NCBI GenBank assembly: GCA_964519615.1 | Contig: CAZFIM010000003.1 | Location: 1-64,000 of the forward strand | DNA: 64,000 bases | Direction: 5' to 3' | Source of the DNA: CAZFIM01 sp964519615 | GTDB taxonomy: Bacteria > Chloroflexota > Dehalococcoidia > GIF9 > UBA5629 | Shown here: positions 34,490 through 44,093 of the stretch, piece by piece | How the letters are laid out: each line of letters starts with the position of its first letter | Numbering within the stretch: position 1 is the first letter of the stretch | The notes under the pieces: generated by a model | Seen by the model: only the letters and a program-made list of their open reading frames with translations | Database searches by the model: none | Told to the model about the DNA's origin: nothing | Program-made: the position numbers and the translations under genes

Positions 34490-35425
34490 CTACAACCCTC
34501 TCATAAATTCAGGCCTCAGCAGCCCTGGATCTTTATCCGCCAGTATCCGCTCAAGCTCAGCGATCGTCCGTTTTTTATCCTGCGGCAGTCTGGCTCGAAT
34601 AGTCAGGTAGTTCGAGGCATGTACAGAGCTAAAAAAACAATTTGAAAACGTTGACTGTTCAATAATGCCTTTCAATTCACTTATGTATTCAAACGGAGAA
34701 AGCGGTTGGAACTGCCCGTCTTGCAGCAGGTCAGATAAAGGAGTCCCCGGGACAAAGGTCAAGGTCAATGCCCCCACATACTCAGGATCGATCTCGGTCA
34801 GTACCCTCGCCGTTTCAAGTACGTGCTGCTCGCTACGTTCCCGGCCTCCGAGCCCCAGTATTATTGTCGCAGAAAGAATGATACCCGCTTTTCTAACCTT
34901 TTTACCTGCCTCGATAATCTCATCACATGTAGCCCGCTTACCGATCCATTCAAGTATCTGCGCATCGCCGCTCTCTATCCCTACATAGAGTATACCAAGC
35001 TTGCGCTCCTTTAAGGCTTTAAGTTCTTCTACGCTGCGGTTTAATATATCCCTGGGTGTAGCGTAGCTGGCAATCCGTTCAATAGCGGGGAAACGCTCAT
35101 TGAGATAGTCCAGCACCTCAATAAGCTTTTCCTGCGGATAGACAAGTGCGTCGCCATCTTGAAGGAAAACCCGTTTCCCGTCCCAGTTGCGTAAGATCAT
35201 GTAGACTATACCGGGCATACCGGATACGCAAACGCCGTCACGCAAATAGAGATGAATGGCATCTATTTCCTTTTTTACCTCTCCGATATCACGCATCTGC
35301 AGTTTACAGCCGTAGAACCCGCAGAAGATACACGTGTTATTGGAGCAGCCGGAAGTAAGCGGCAGAAAATAACTGGCGTGTTCACTGGGCGGCCGGAAAA
35401 TATCAGGCCTGTTAAATGACAGCAT
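34490..35425 (-). CDS. Radical SAM protein
   Basis: The 311-residue enzyme has a CX4CX2C cluster motif, GCSNNTCIFC (about residues 26-35), which ligates the 4Fe-4S that cleaves SAM. Later strands show GDALVYP, LGILYVGIESGD and LGLGG typical of the partial TIM barrel of COG1032-type radical SAM proteins. There is no B12 domain and no SPASM extension. The reaction is unknown; relatives are often annotated as Elp3- or HemN-like. It is the probable downstream partner of the DUF89 gene, 26 bp away. Confidence 0.88.
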   Translation of the reverse strand: MLSFNRPDIFRPPSEHASYFLPLTSGCSNNTCIFCGFYGCKLQMRDIGEVKKEIDAIHLYLRDGVCVSGMPGIVYMILRNWDGKRVFLQDGDALVYPQEKLIEVLDYLNERFPAIERIASYATPRDILNRSVEELKALKERKLGILYVGIESGDAQILEWIGKRATCDEIIEAGKKVRKAGIILSATIILGLGGRERSEQHVLETARVLTEIDPEYVGALTLTFVPGTPLSDLLQDGQFQPLSPFEYISELKGIIEQSTFSNCFFSSVHASNYLTIRARLPQDKKRTIAELERILADKDPGLLRPEFMRGL

Positions 35426-35451
35426 ATATACCCGCCTTATACAATTTCAGG

Positions 35452-36291
35452 CTACCTCATCATAGCGATCGAGCTATTCAACGGCACCCCGATTGAATCC
35501 GCTACAGGTTGACATTTGGCAACCAGACAATGAAATACGCGTCCGCATGCAGCAAGCTCGGAAAGCGACTCATAGTACCCCATACCTTTGGCAAATATAA
35601 GGTCAGCATCAGCATATGCCTTCTTGAACTTTTCGGAAGCCACCTCAAAATCAATCCCCGGGGTAGCAGTTCCGGTGTCCATAATTTTCCCGAATTCATG
35701 CTCTAGGCCCGCTGCCCGTATCTCTACGCGCGTGAGATCATTCTGTACCGGACGTGCCTTAACGATATAGACAACATCCGCGTACCGCCTCATCCATTTA
35801 AGCAACGGGAGATCAAAAAACATCTCGCCGGCATTGTCAGCCAGAAAAAGAATGGTTTTAGCCTTTATTAATTTTTCCTTAAATTGCATTGAATCATCAA
35901 TGGCAAATACCGGCTCCTTTTTCATATCTTCCCTGATAGCATCCGCAGAACGGAAGAAATCCAGCGTATTGCCCAGCGCAGCAAGTTTTAACAGCCCCTG
36001 AAAACCGCTGTTATAACGCTTCTCTAATTGTGCGCAGGCCGGACGGGCCAGGGCCAGCTCGTTTTGTTTCATAGCATAATAGGGATCGGCATTGCCGGTT
36101 TCCGCCTTAATAATATCATGCAAGCCGGCAGCAATCACTATTGAGACTTTATCAGGAGAAAAGGTGTCTTCCAGCTTTTTCAACCCTTTGGCAATAGCTC
36201 TATCCCTGGCTTCCACATCCTCAGTTGCCAGTGAGGCGGCCTGATAGACAAGCCTTTTAAGACATTGATAACATGTTTGAGTAATCTTCAC
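35452..36291 (-). CDS. DUF89-family (ARMT1-like) damage-control phosphatase
   Basis: The 279-residue protein starts at GTG (GGAG 5 nt upstream). It matches the archaeal/bacterial DUF89 group: an N-terminal CYQC pair, LADNAGEMFFDLPLL (metal-binding Asp and Asn), the T-G-T-A-T-P-G-I-D loop and AKGMGYYESL. DUF89 enzymes are metal-dependent phosphatases that remove harmful sugar- or cofactor-phosphates; the physiological substrate here is unknown. It precedes the radical SAM gene. Confidence 0.88.
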   Translation of the reverse strand: MKITQTCYQCLKRLVYQAASLATEDVEARDRAIAKGLKKLEDTFSPDKVSIVIAAGLHDIIKAETGNADPYYAMKQNELALARPACAQLEKRYNSGFQGLLKLAALGNTLDFFRSADAIREDMKKEPVFAIDDSMQFKEKLIKAKTILFLADNAGEMFFDLPLLKWMRRYADVVYIVKARPVQNDLTRVEIRAAGLEHEFGKIMDTGTATPGIDFEVASEKFKKAYADADLIFAKGMGYYESLSELAACGRVFHCLVAKCQPVADSIGVPLNSSIAMMR

Positions 36292-36395
36292 ATTCGCTCC
36301 ATCGGCGTTTGTGTCTCATTATAAGCTATTTACAGGTACCGGCAAAAACGACCGTTCATTACGGAGAGCAGAGAATTCGCTGTTACGCCGGTTTA

Positions 36396-37391
36396 TTAGA
36401 AGATAAGCTTTAGCAGAGAAGCGAGAATCCAGCCCAACAGCCCGCAGGCAGGAAACGTCAGAATCCAGGTGAGGACTATATCCTTCGCGATACCCCAGCG
36501 CACGGCTGAAAGCCGTTTTGTAGCACCAACACCCATAATGGCAGAGCTCATACAATGGGTGGTGCTGACCGGGATACCGAAATGTGAGGCCAGTTCGATG
36601 ATTCCGGCGGCAGACGCGGAAGCCGCAAAACCGTGAACCGGCCGCATCGTCGTCATCTTTAGACCTAATGTTCTGATTACACGCCATCCACCTACGGCTG
36701 TTCCGAAGCTGATCGAGACAGCCGAAAGCACAATCACCCACGGTAAAATCTTAAAATCACTCCATCCATAATATACCATCAATGCCATGGAGATAACACC
36801 GATAGGCATCTGCCCATCGTTCTTGCCGTGGCTGTAAGCCATGAAAGCAGCAGAAAGAATCTGCAGCTTTCCGAATATGCCGCTTACCCGCGCAGGCAGT
36901 GCGTCTTTAAAGACCCAGTATATAATAACCATCACGATAAACCCGGCGATAAATCCCAGTAACGGCGCTATACCCACAGCAGAAATCACTTTAACAAGAA
37001 CATCCCATACAATAGAAGGGGTACCGGATATTGCTGTGCCGGCACCTACCATACCTGATATCAGACCATGTGTCAGGCTGATTGGCATACCGGCATGCGT
37101 GGCGACAATAGCCCAGATTACAATTGCACCTGAACCTGCTATCACAGTCTGCAGTGTAAGGAACTCAGGGGCAACAATGCCTTTGCCGATAGTTACGGCC
37201 ACGGCAGTTCCGGTAGCAGCCCCTGCAAAATTGAAAATCGCGGCCATGATAATAGCCTGGCGCGGAGTTAATGTGCGGGTACCGATGACAGTAGCTATAG
37301 CATTGGCGGCATCATTGAATCCGTTAGCAACGCCGAACCCGATAGCTACCAGAATGACGATAATAAGAAGAATCAGTGACTGATCAGGCAT
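36396..37391 (-). CDS. pit: Inorganic phosphate transporter, PiT family
   Basis: The 331-residue protein has about ten transmembrane helices and the two PiT signature repeats: GFGVANGFNDAANAIATVIGTR near the N-terminus and YSHGKNDGQMPIG at mid-length. It is a cation-coupled phosphate (or metal-phosphate) importer of the inner membrane. Its ATG overlaps the end of the DUF47 gene by 8 bp, so the two are coupled, as is common for Pit and its PitA-regulator-like partner. The C-terminal repeat has the expected STTHCMSSAIMGVG. Confidence 0.94.
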   Translation of the reverse strand: MPDQSLILLIIVILVAIGFGVANGFNDAANAIATVIGTRTLTPRQAIIMAAIFNFAGAATGTAVAVTIGKGIVAPEFLTLQTVIAGSGAIVIWAIVATHAGMPISLTHGLISGMVGAGTAISGTPSIVWDVLVKVISAVGIAPLLGFIAGFIVMVIIYWVFKDALPARVSGIFGKLQILSAAFMAYSHGKNDGQMPIGVISMALMVYYGWSDFKILPWVIVLSAVSISFGTAVGGWRVIRTLGLKMTTMRPVHGFAASASAAGIIELASHFGIPVSTTHCMSSAIMGVGATKRLSAVRWGIAKDIVLTWILTFPACGLLGWILASLLKLIF

Positions 37392-38016
37392 GTTTCAGTA
37401 CGACTGCTTCCAGAACATTAGCCACATCCTCACCCCTGTCAGTGGCACTTTCCAGAAGATCATATATTTCCCGCCATTTAATAATGTTGATTGGGTCCTC
37501 ACTGTCCTCAAAAAGTTCCGCCTGTGCTGCATGATTGATATCATCAGCCACGTTTTCCAGACGATTGATCTCCACACATTGCTCCAGTACCTGGCCGAAT
37601 TTATCACGGCGGCGCAGAAGAGGCATTATCTCGTTAAGTTTATGCGCAATCATTAGGATAACAGAGGCAAGTTCTTTTGCGCGCTGCGTAGGCTCCGTAA
37701 TTCTATATAAAATACAGGTTCTGGCAGCTGCCTCAGTAAAATCCATTACGTCGTCAAGACTATTGGCAAGATGCTGGATATCCTCTTTATCGATCGGGGT
37801 AACAAAAGTGCGGTGCATACTCTGTATTATCTGGTGAGTAATGACATCGCCCTCATGTTCCAGATCCTTTAGCTTTTTAACCTTGCTTTCAATTTCCTGA
37901 TAGTCCTCAAACAAATCAACCAGCTTTCCGGCGGCGACAACGAGGTTGGCAGTACTCCTCTCAAAAAGGTCGTAGAATTTGGTCTGCTTGGGCGTAATGG
38001 AAAACTTAAGCATCAT
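37384..38016 (-). CDS. DUF47 PhoU-like regulator of PiT
   Basis: This 210-residue all-helical cytosolic protein is of the DUF47/PhoU-related family (LEHEGDVITHQI, FVTPIDKEDIQHLANSLDDVMD, ENVADDINHA). Members sit next to pit genes and are thought to gate the transporter. AAGGAG precedes the first of two adjacent ATGs. First gene of the pit operon. The acidic (E/D)xxxD clusters probably bind metal, as in PhoU. Confidence 0.92.
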   Translation of the reverse strand: MMLKFSITPKQTKFYDLFERSTANLVVAAGKLVDLFEDYQEIESKVKKLKDLEHEGDVITHQIIQSMHRTFVTPIDKEDIQHLANSLDDVMDFTEAAARTCILYRITEPTQRAKELASVILMIAHKLNEIMPLLRRRDKFGQVLEQCVEINRLENVADDINHAAQAELFEDSEDPINIIKWREIYDLLESATDRGEDVANVLEAVVLKHA

Positions 38017-38297
38017 GTGTCTCCTTTATCAGGGGGAAGATATAACCGCGAGGGGAAGAGGGTAACGTGTTACGTGGTAATTCGGCGGTTACAATGATTC
38101 CAGTCAATGCTGCCAGCCTTGCTCTTTCGATAAATCCGCTTGAAGCCGGTACTCTAATGAAAATTTGGACACTCCACAATACGATAACAGGTACATGTTC
38201 AAGACGCTTTTATTATAACAGAGTCAGAGCAAAAATCCGACTCGGTAAAGGGAAGGCAAACCGGTGTATAATTGCCATATAGTACTTGCAGAAGCTG

Positions 38298-41018
38298 TTA
38301 ACTGCTTTGCCGTTTGCCAAATGATACCGGCACCCATTTCCCCAGGTTGAACAATCCCGGAAAAAGAATTTTCCGTATTTCCTCTATTAAAAACAACGAT
38401 GCTCCTGCAGCAACGGCAATACCCCATCTTCCTAAAGATAAAGGATACGTGCCGAATGCCTGCTGTAGAAACGGAACATAGACCACAGCCATCTGCAGCA
38501 GGATGGCAATTACGATCGTAAGCAGCAGCCAGCGATTTTTAAATATGCCTAGTTTAAAAATTGTTAATTCGTCGGAACGCGCGTTGAAAGCACGGAACCA
38601 CTCAAATGCAACCAGTGAACAAAAAGCCAGTGTGCGCGCTTCAGCCAGGCTCCATCCGGCATTCAAAGCCCAATTAAATATCAGCACCACACCTGCCCCC
38701 ATCATGACTGCAAAGAAAGCAACACGTATGAGCAAACCGGGGTAGAGCAGACCGACTGCGGAATTTCGGGCAGGCTGTTTGAGTTCCCGCCCTGACTTCG
38801 GCTCCAAACCCAGGGGTATAGCTGCGGACGTATCAGTTACCAAATTCACCCATATAATTTGCACTGCCAACAGCGGAGCCTGACCTATGAACGCTATACT
38901 CAATATCAGCGCTAGAAGTTCACCGGTATTAGTGCTCAATAAAAAGAAGATAACATTTCTCAGACGGTTAAAAATAGCCCTCCCCTCATCCACAGCGGCA
39001 ACTATAGAGGCAAAATTATCATCAGCCAGTATCATATCTGAAGCCTCTTTGGCCACATCAGTACCCGTGATCCCCATGGAGATGCCTATATCGGCTGATT
39101 TCAGTGCTGGAGCATCGTTAACTCCATCGCCAGTCATGGCAACAATATAACCTCGTGCTTTGAGGACATTGACAATTCTCAGTTTTTGGAGCGGCTCAAT
39201 CCGGGCAAATATAGTTATTCCGTCAACCTCCTGAAAAAGCTGGTCATCCGACATCTGAGCAAGCTCCGTGCCGGTTAATGCTTTACCGGATGGCATATCA
39301 AGCTGTGACGCAATAGACTGTGCGGTAATCTTGTTATCGCCTGTTATCATGATTACTTTTATTCCCGCCCCACCGCACAAAGCGATAGACTCTTTTGCTT
39401 CTGCCCTGGGCGGATCCGCCATACCCACCAAACCCGTAAATACCAGATTGTTTTTTAGATCATCATGGCTTAGATACTGATAATCGGCAGGAAAATCGCT
39501 ATAGGCAATGCCCATTACCCTCATGGCTTCCTCGGCCATAGCGGTAGCGGCAGCCGTAATGCTGTCTTTTCCGGCCTGATCCATTACAGCAGTACTGCCG
39601 TCCTTGAGAATGGAGCTGCTTCGCGGCAGAAGTTTTTCTACTGCCCCCTTCACATATACCACATGTCCGCCTCCACGGGGATGAAGTGTTGCCATATACT
39701 GCTTTTCACTCTGGAAAGGGAGTTCATCTATTCTCGGGAATTCCCTCTGAATGCTCTCTTTCTCCATTCCGGCTTTTGCCGCCAGTACCACCAGTGCGCC
39801 TTCAGTAGGATCGCCCATTATGCTGCAGCATTCATCTTCTCTCGAGAGCAGCGCGTCATTACAGAGAAGACCGCCCTGCAGCAATTGCATAAGAGACGCA
39901 TTTTCCTGTGCAGATATTATATTGCCGTCAATAGAGAACTGCCCCTTCGGCATATAGCCCTCACCGCTCACATCTATCCATTTATCGTCAATATATACCT
40001 TGCGAACAGTCATCTGATTTAATGTGAGTGTACCGGTTTTATCCGTGCAGACGGCAGTTGCCGAACCGAGGGTTTCAACCGCTATGAGCTTACGTATGAT
40101 AGCGTTCCTGCGTGCCATGATACGCATTCCCAGAGCAAGCACAACCGTCACAACAGCCGGTAAACCCTCCGGTATTGCTGAAACAGCGGCCGCCACAGCA
40201 ATTAAAAATATCTCCAGCCAATCAAGTCCCTGTAATAAACCAACGATAATCAGCAGTACACATATACCTAGAAAGAGAAAAATAATCGTGCGGCTCAAAC
40301 GGCTAATACTATGCTGCAGAGGTGTTTTTTCAGCTTTCACCTCTTGAATAGCCGTGGCTATCTGGCCTATCTCGGTATTCATTCCCGTATCGACTGCAAC
40401 GGCCGTAGCCCTTCCATAGGTCACTGTAGTGCCCATGTAGATGCTGTTTTTACGGTCTGCTATAGGCATCTCCTGTCCGATATCACGGGTACTTTTATCG
40501 ACAGGCATCGATTCACCGGTAAGCGCAGATTCATTAACCTTGAGGTTATGTACCTCTATTAGTCTTCCATCGGCAGGAACCCTATCTCCTGTTTCCAGCA
40601 GCAGCATATCACCGGGCACTATTTCCCGGGCGGGAACCTGTATCACCTTGCCGTTTCGCCTGACCTTGGAACGCGGCGCCGCCATTTGTATAAGAGCTTC
40701 CATGGCCTTTTCAGCCCTCTGTTCCTGAAGGAAACCGATCACCGCATTAAGTACGAGTACGCCGAATATCACACCAGCGTCCATATAGTGGTTTACAATT
40801 AAAGAAATAATGCCTGCCGCCAGCAGTACGTAAATGAGCGGGCTGAGAAACTGGCTCAAAAAGACAACTACCGGGGATGCCTTTTTTCTGTGCTGTAGTT
40901 GATTGAAGCCATAGGTTTGAAGACGTTGCGCCGCCTCGTTTTCCGAAAGACCCGAACGGCTGGACCCCAGTTTCTCTATCAGCTCTGCCCGTCCGAGCAT
41001 ATACCAGTTTTCAATCAT
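38298..41018 (-). CDS. P2-type Ca2+-transporting P-type ATPase
   Basis: I use ATG 41018 (MIENWYMLGRAE); an upstream in-frame ATG at 41051 adds 11 residues with no ribosome site. The 906-residue pump has an N-terminal cation-ATPase domain, TGES (actuator), PEGL in TM4 (VSAIPEGLPAVV), the phosphorylated Asp in DKTGTLT, nucleotide-binding domain, TGDGVNDAPAL hinge, and N-x-x-D in TM6 (WVNLVTDTSAAIPL). PEGL with the TM6 N/D pair is the P2A (SERCA/PMR1) calcium signature. TATAGT lies about 12 nt before the ATG, so the mRNA may be nearly leaderless. Exports Ca2+ (or Mn2+) from the cytosol. Confidence 0.93.
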   Translation of the reverse strand: MIENWYMLGRAELIEKLGSSRSGLSENEAAQRLQTYGFNQLQHRKKASPVVVFLSQFLSPLIYVLLAAGIISLIVNHYMDAGVIFGVLVLNAVIGFLQEQRAEKAMEALIQMAAPRSKVRRNGKVIQVPAREIVPGDMLLLETGDRVPADGRLIEVHNLKVNESALTGESMPVDKSTRDIGQEMPIADRKNSIYMGTTVTYGRATAVAVDTGMNTEIGQIATAIQEVKAEKTPLQHSISRLSRTIIFLFLGICVLLIIVGLLQGLDWLEIFLIAVAAAVSAIPEGLPAVVTVVLALGMRIMARRNAIIRKLIAVETLGSATAVCTDKTGTLTLNQMTVRKVYIDDKWIDVSGEGYMPKGQFSIDGNIISAQENASLMQLLQGGLLCNDALLSREDECCSIMGDPTEGALVVLAAKAGMEKESIQREFPRIDELPFQSEKQYMATLHPRGGGHVVYVKGAVEKLLPRSSSILKDGSTAVMDQAGKDSITAAATAMAEEAMRVMGIAYSDFPADYQYLSHDDLKNNLVFTGLVGMADPPRAEAKESIALCGGAGIKVIMITGDNKITAQSIASQLDMPSGKALTGTELAQMSDDQLFQEVDGITIFARIEPLQKLRIVNVLKARGYIVAMTGDGVNDAPALKSADIGISMGITGTDVAKEASDMILADDNFASIVAAVDEGRAIFNRLRNVIFFLLSTNTGELLALILSIAFIGQAPLLAVQIIWVNLVTDTSAAIPLGLEPKSGRELKQPARNSAVGLLYPGLLIRVAFFAVMMGAGVVLIFNWALNAGWSLAEARTLAFCSLVAFEWFRAFNARSDELTIFKLGIFKNRWLLLTIVIAILLQMAVVYVPFLQQAFGTYPLSLGRWGIAVAAGASLFLIEEIRKILFPGLFNLGKWVPVSFGKRQSS

Positions 41019-41236
41019 GCATATTACTATAACATAAAACTGCAATCTCACAGCAGTATGACCTCAACAAACAGCCGGCACATGTTTACATCAGCATCAC
41101 CACAAATTTATAATGAGTATACTATGACGTTCATTTTAACCGGCGGCGGTTTTCTGCCGGGCAGTAAGAATACATTACATTGCGGGGATGATCATTAGTG
41201 CCGTTATAATATAAATGCATTCGGTACAGGAGAGAG

Positions 41237-42220
41237 ATGACTAAAACGCAAGAACCGCTGGTAATCGGGATAGATGTGGGAGGCACAAAAATTCTATCAG
41301 CAGTGGTAGATATAGAGGGAACAATCCTTTCCAGTGATTATACCCCTACTCCGGCAAAAGAGGACCACCATACGGGCATTGCCTCAATCATAGAATCAGT
41401 TCAACGCTCATTGAATCAGGCAGGCATCCCTCTCTCAAACATAAGCGCTATAGGTCTGGGTATTCCCGGCATCTCAAATCCCTCAAGCGGTATACTATTT
41501 GCATCACCGCATCTGCCGCAGTGGAGCAACGTCCCCATCAGAGACCTGATACACGATGAGACCGGTACTAACACATTCCTGGTAAACGATGCCAATGCAG
41601 CCGCGGTAGGTGAACTGACATGGGGAGCGGCACGGGGGGCATCCGATTTTCTTTACGTGACAATAAGCACCGGCATCGGTGGAGGTATTATTATCAACGG
41701 TGAACTCTATACCGGCTGCTGTGGTACGGCCGGTGAGATTGGACATATGACCATAGATGACAGCGGTCTGCCCTGCAATTGCGGTAATAGAGGCTGCTGG
41801 GAAACATTGGCCTCCGGCACCGCCCTGGCAAGATCAGCAAAAGAGAGACTCATGGAAGGAGCGGAATCAAGTATACTCCGTCATGCGGGCGGCTCCATGG
41901 AAAACGTAACGGCACCCGTAATTCACAGCGCAGCTCTGGAGGGTGATGAGCTTGCCCGGCAGCTTATCGAGCAGACCGGATACTATGTTGGCGTAGGGCT
42001 GGTCAATCTTATAGATATATTTAATCCGGAATGCATTGTTATCGGCGGAGGGCTGACGCAAATAGGGGATATGCTGCTTATACCGGCTTTCAACGTCGTA
42101 AAAGAAAGGGCATATAAGGAAAATATTCGCACACTACGCCTGCTTAAGGCGGAACTGGGCATCAATTCGGGGGTGCTTGGTGCCGCCGCCTACGCTTTGA
42201 AACAATTGCAGACATGCTAA
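41237..42220 (+). CDS. ROK-family sugar kinase (glucokinase-like)
   Basis: The 327-residue kinase has the ATP phosphate-binding loop GIDVGGTKI (11-19), the sugar-binding NDANAAAVGE (with catalytic Asp), the adenosine motif ISTGIGGGI and the ROK zinc site in GHMTIDDSGLPCNCGNRGCWE, where one His and three Cys bind Zn. These features fit bacterial glucokinases but also mannokinase-like members. GGAGAGAG precedes the ATG. It could supply glucose-6-phosphate for trehalose synthesis, but it is 10 kb from that operon. It converges with lepA with 2 bp between stops. Confidence 0.9.
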   Translation: MTKTQEPLVIGIDVGGTKILSAVVDIEGTILSSDYTPTPAKEDHHTGIASIIESVQRSLNQAGIPLSNISAIGLGIPGISNPSSGILFASPHLPQWSNVPIRDLIHDETGTNTFLVNDANAAAVGELTWGAARGASDFLYVTISTGIGGGIIINGELYTGCCGTAGEIGHMTIDDSGLPCNCGNRGCWETLASGTALARSAKERLMEGAESSILRHAGGSMENVTAPVIHSAALEGDELARQLIEQTGYYVGVGLVNLIDIFNPECIVIGGGLTQIGDMLLIPAFNVVKERAYKENIRTLRLLKAELGINSGVLGAAAYALKQLQTC

Positions 42221-42222
42221 TT

Positions 42223-44043
42223 CTAACTTAGCTTAAGTACATCCAGAAACGCTTCTTTGGGCACCTCTACCTGCCCGATATATTTCATTTTCTTTTTGCC
42301 CTCTTTTTGCTTTTCCAGCAATTTGCGTTTACGTGTGATATCTCCGCCGTAGCATTTAGCCAGAACATCCTTGCGTTTTGCTGAAATATCAGCCCGCGCC
42401 ACAATACGGCTGCCCACAGCAGCCTGTATCGGCACTTTGAACATCTGACGGGGGATAACTTCCTTTAGTTTTAAGACCATGGCTTTGCCCACATCCTGGA
42501 CTTTATCAGGTTGAACGACGCGGCTGAAAGCATCCACCACTACATCATTGACCAGTATATCGAGTTTCACCAGCTTCGATTCCCGATAACCGATAAGCTC
42601 ATGGTCAAGAGAAGCATAGCCTCGGCTGCGGCTCTTTAACTGGTCGTAGAATGTGGTAAGCATTGAGCGCAGGGGCATCTCATACTCCAGCCGTACTCTC
42701 TGTCCCAATTCATCGGCAATCGTTATCTCTCCCATATACTCTGTCTGCCTGTAATTTCCGCCGTATTCCGCAACAAGTTCCATCAAAGCCCCAATAAAGC
42801 TGGAAGGAGTGATGATAGAAATGCGCACCCAGGGTTCCTCGATTTTATCAATGACAGTCGGCTCAGGAAATTGAGATGGATTGACAACAGTAAGCTTATC
42901 GCCATTGGTAAGGGTAATAAAAAAGCTTACACCCGGGACAGTGACAACCAGAGCCAGCTCAAACTCCCTCTCCAGACGTTCCCTGACAATATCCATATGC
43001 AGCAGTCCCAGGAAACCGCAGCGAAAGCCGTTCCCCAGTACCGGGCTGGATTCCGGTTCAAATGACAGAGAGGCATCGTTAAGGCTGAGCTTCTCAATAG
43101 CTTCACGTAATTGATAATAGTCATCAGGCTGAGTAGGATAAATACCAGCAAAGACCATCGGTTTGGCCGGGTGATAGCCGATGAGAGGCGCTTTGGCACC
43201 GTCATATAGCAACGTTACCGTATCGCCCACCCTGCACTCGTGTACGCTTTTAAGCCCCGTGGCGATATAACCGACATCACCGGCTGTAAGCTCTTCTACT
43301 GGACAGGGTTCCGGTGCAAAATAACCAACCTCAAGCACTTCTATCTGGGTCCCCTGCCCCATAAGCCGCAGGTTGCTTCCCTTCTCAATTCTGCCGTCGA
43401 CAATCCTCAGATAGGCAATAACGCCCTTATAGGCATCATAGCGCGAGTCGAAGATCAGCGCCCTGAGCGGGAGATCCTCTGCTCCCGCCGGATGCGGTAT
43501 ACGGTGCACGATCTCCTCCAGCAACTCAGGCACCCCCTGTCCCGTCTTGGCACTTATGAGAAGGACATCATTTGCTTTATATCCCAGTACATTTTCCACC
43601 TCGTAGAGAACGCGCTCGGTTTCGCTGCCCGGCAAATCTATTTTATTCAACACAGGTATAATCTCCAGGTTATGCTCCATAGCCAAATAGATATTTGCCA
43701 GCGTTTGTGCCTGAATACCCTGTGTAGCATCAATGACCAGTACCGCGCCTTCACAGGCAGCCAGGGTACGCGATACCTCATAGGAAAAATCCACATGGCC
43801 GGGTGTATCAATCAGATTCAATCGGTACAAAGAATTGTCAGTTGCTTTATAGAGCAATCGAACAGCTTTGGCCTTTATGGTGATGCCGCGCTCACGCTCC
43901 AGGTCCATACTGTCCAGCACCTGTTCATGCATTTCATTGCCGCGCAGAGCGCCCGTAAGCTCAATTAAACGGTCGGCGAGCGTGGACTTGCCGTGGTCTA
44001 TATGTGCAATAATACAAAAATTTCTGGTTAAAGACTGGACCAT
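42223..44043 (-). CDS. lepA: Elongation factor 4
   Basis: The 606-residue translational GTPase back-translocates or rescues stalled ribosomes. It has G1 AHIDHGKSTLADRL, G3 DTPGHVDF, G4 NKIDLP, and the LepA-specific C-terminal domain (VLAKCYGGDITRKRKLLEKQKEGKKKMK) near residue 560. The length is normal for LepA. It lies upstream of hemW-facing sequence: hemW (minus) ends 50 bp before the lepA start, so both are likely one transcript hemW-lepA. Confidence 0.96.
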   Translation of the reverse strand: MVQSLTRNFCIIAHIDHGKSTLADRLIELTGALRGNEMHEQVLDSMDLERERGITIKAKAVRLLYKATDNSLYRLNLIDTPGHVDFSYEVSRTLAACEGAVLVIDATQGIQAQTLANIYLAMEHNLEIIPVLNKIDLPGSETERVLYEVENVLGYKANDVLLISAKTGQGVPELLEEIVHRIPHPAGAEDLPLRALIFDSRYDAYKGVIAYLRIVDGRIEKGSNLRLMGQGTQIEVLEVGYFAPEPCPVEELTAGDVGYIATGLKSVHECRVGDTVTLLYDGAKAPLIGYHPAKPMVFAGIYPTQPDDYYQLREAIEKLSLNDASLSFEPESSPVLGNGFRCGFLGLLHMDIVRERLEREFELALVVTVPGVSFFITLTNGDKLTVVNPSQFPEPTVIDKIEEPWVRISIITPSSFIGALMELVAEYGGNYRQTEYMGEITIADELGQRVRLEYEMPLRSMLTTFYDQLKSRSRGYASLDHELIGYRESKLVKLDILVNDVVVDAFSRVVQPDKVQDVGKAMVLKLKEVIPRQMFKVPIQAAVGSRIVARADISAKRKDVLAKCYGGDITRKRKLLEKQKEGKKKMKYIGQVEVPKEAFLDVLKLS

Positions 44044-44093
44044 CGTCCGGAATACCTCTTGTTACTTAATCTCGGAACATATAATTATCATAT

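Noticed and set aside
36319..36741. Minus-strand frame (140 codons) overlapping the end of pit
   Set aside because: Different frame of the PiT gene; composition is shadow-like and the PiT frame carries conserved motifs.
43240..43968. Plus-strand frame (242 codons) inside lepA
   Set aside because: Antisense to conserved EF4 sequence; no domain recognised.
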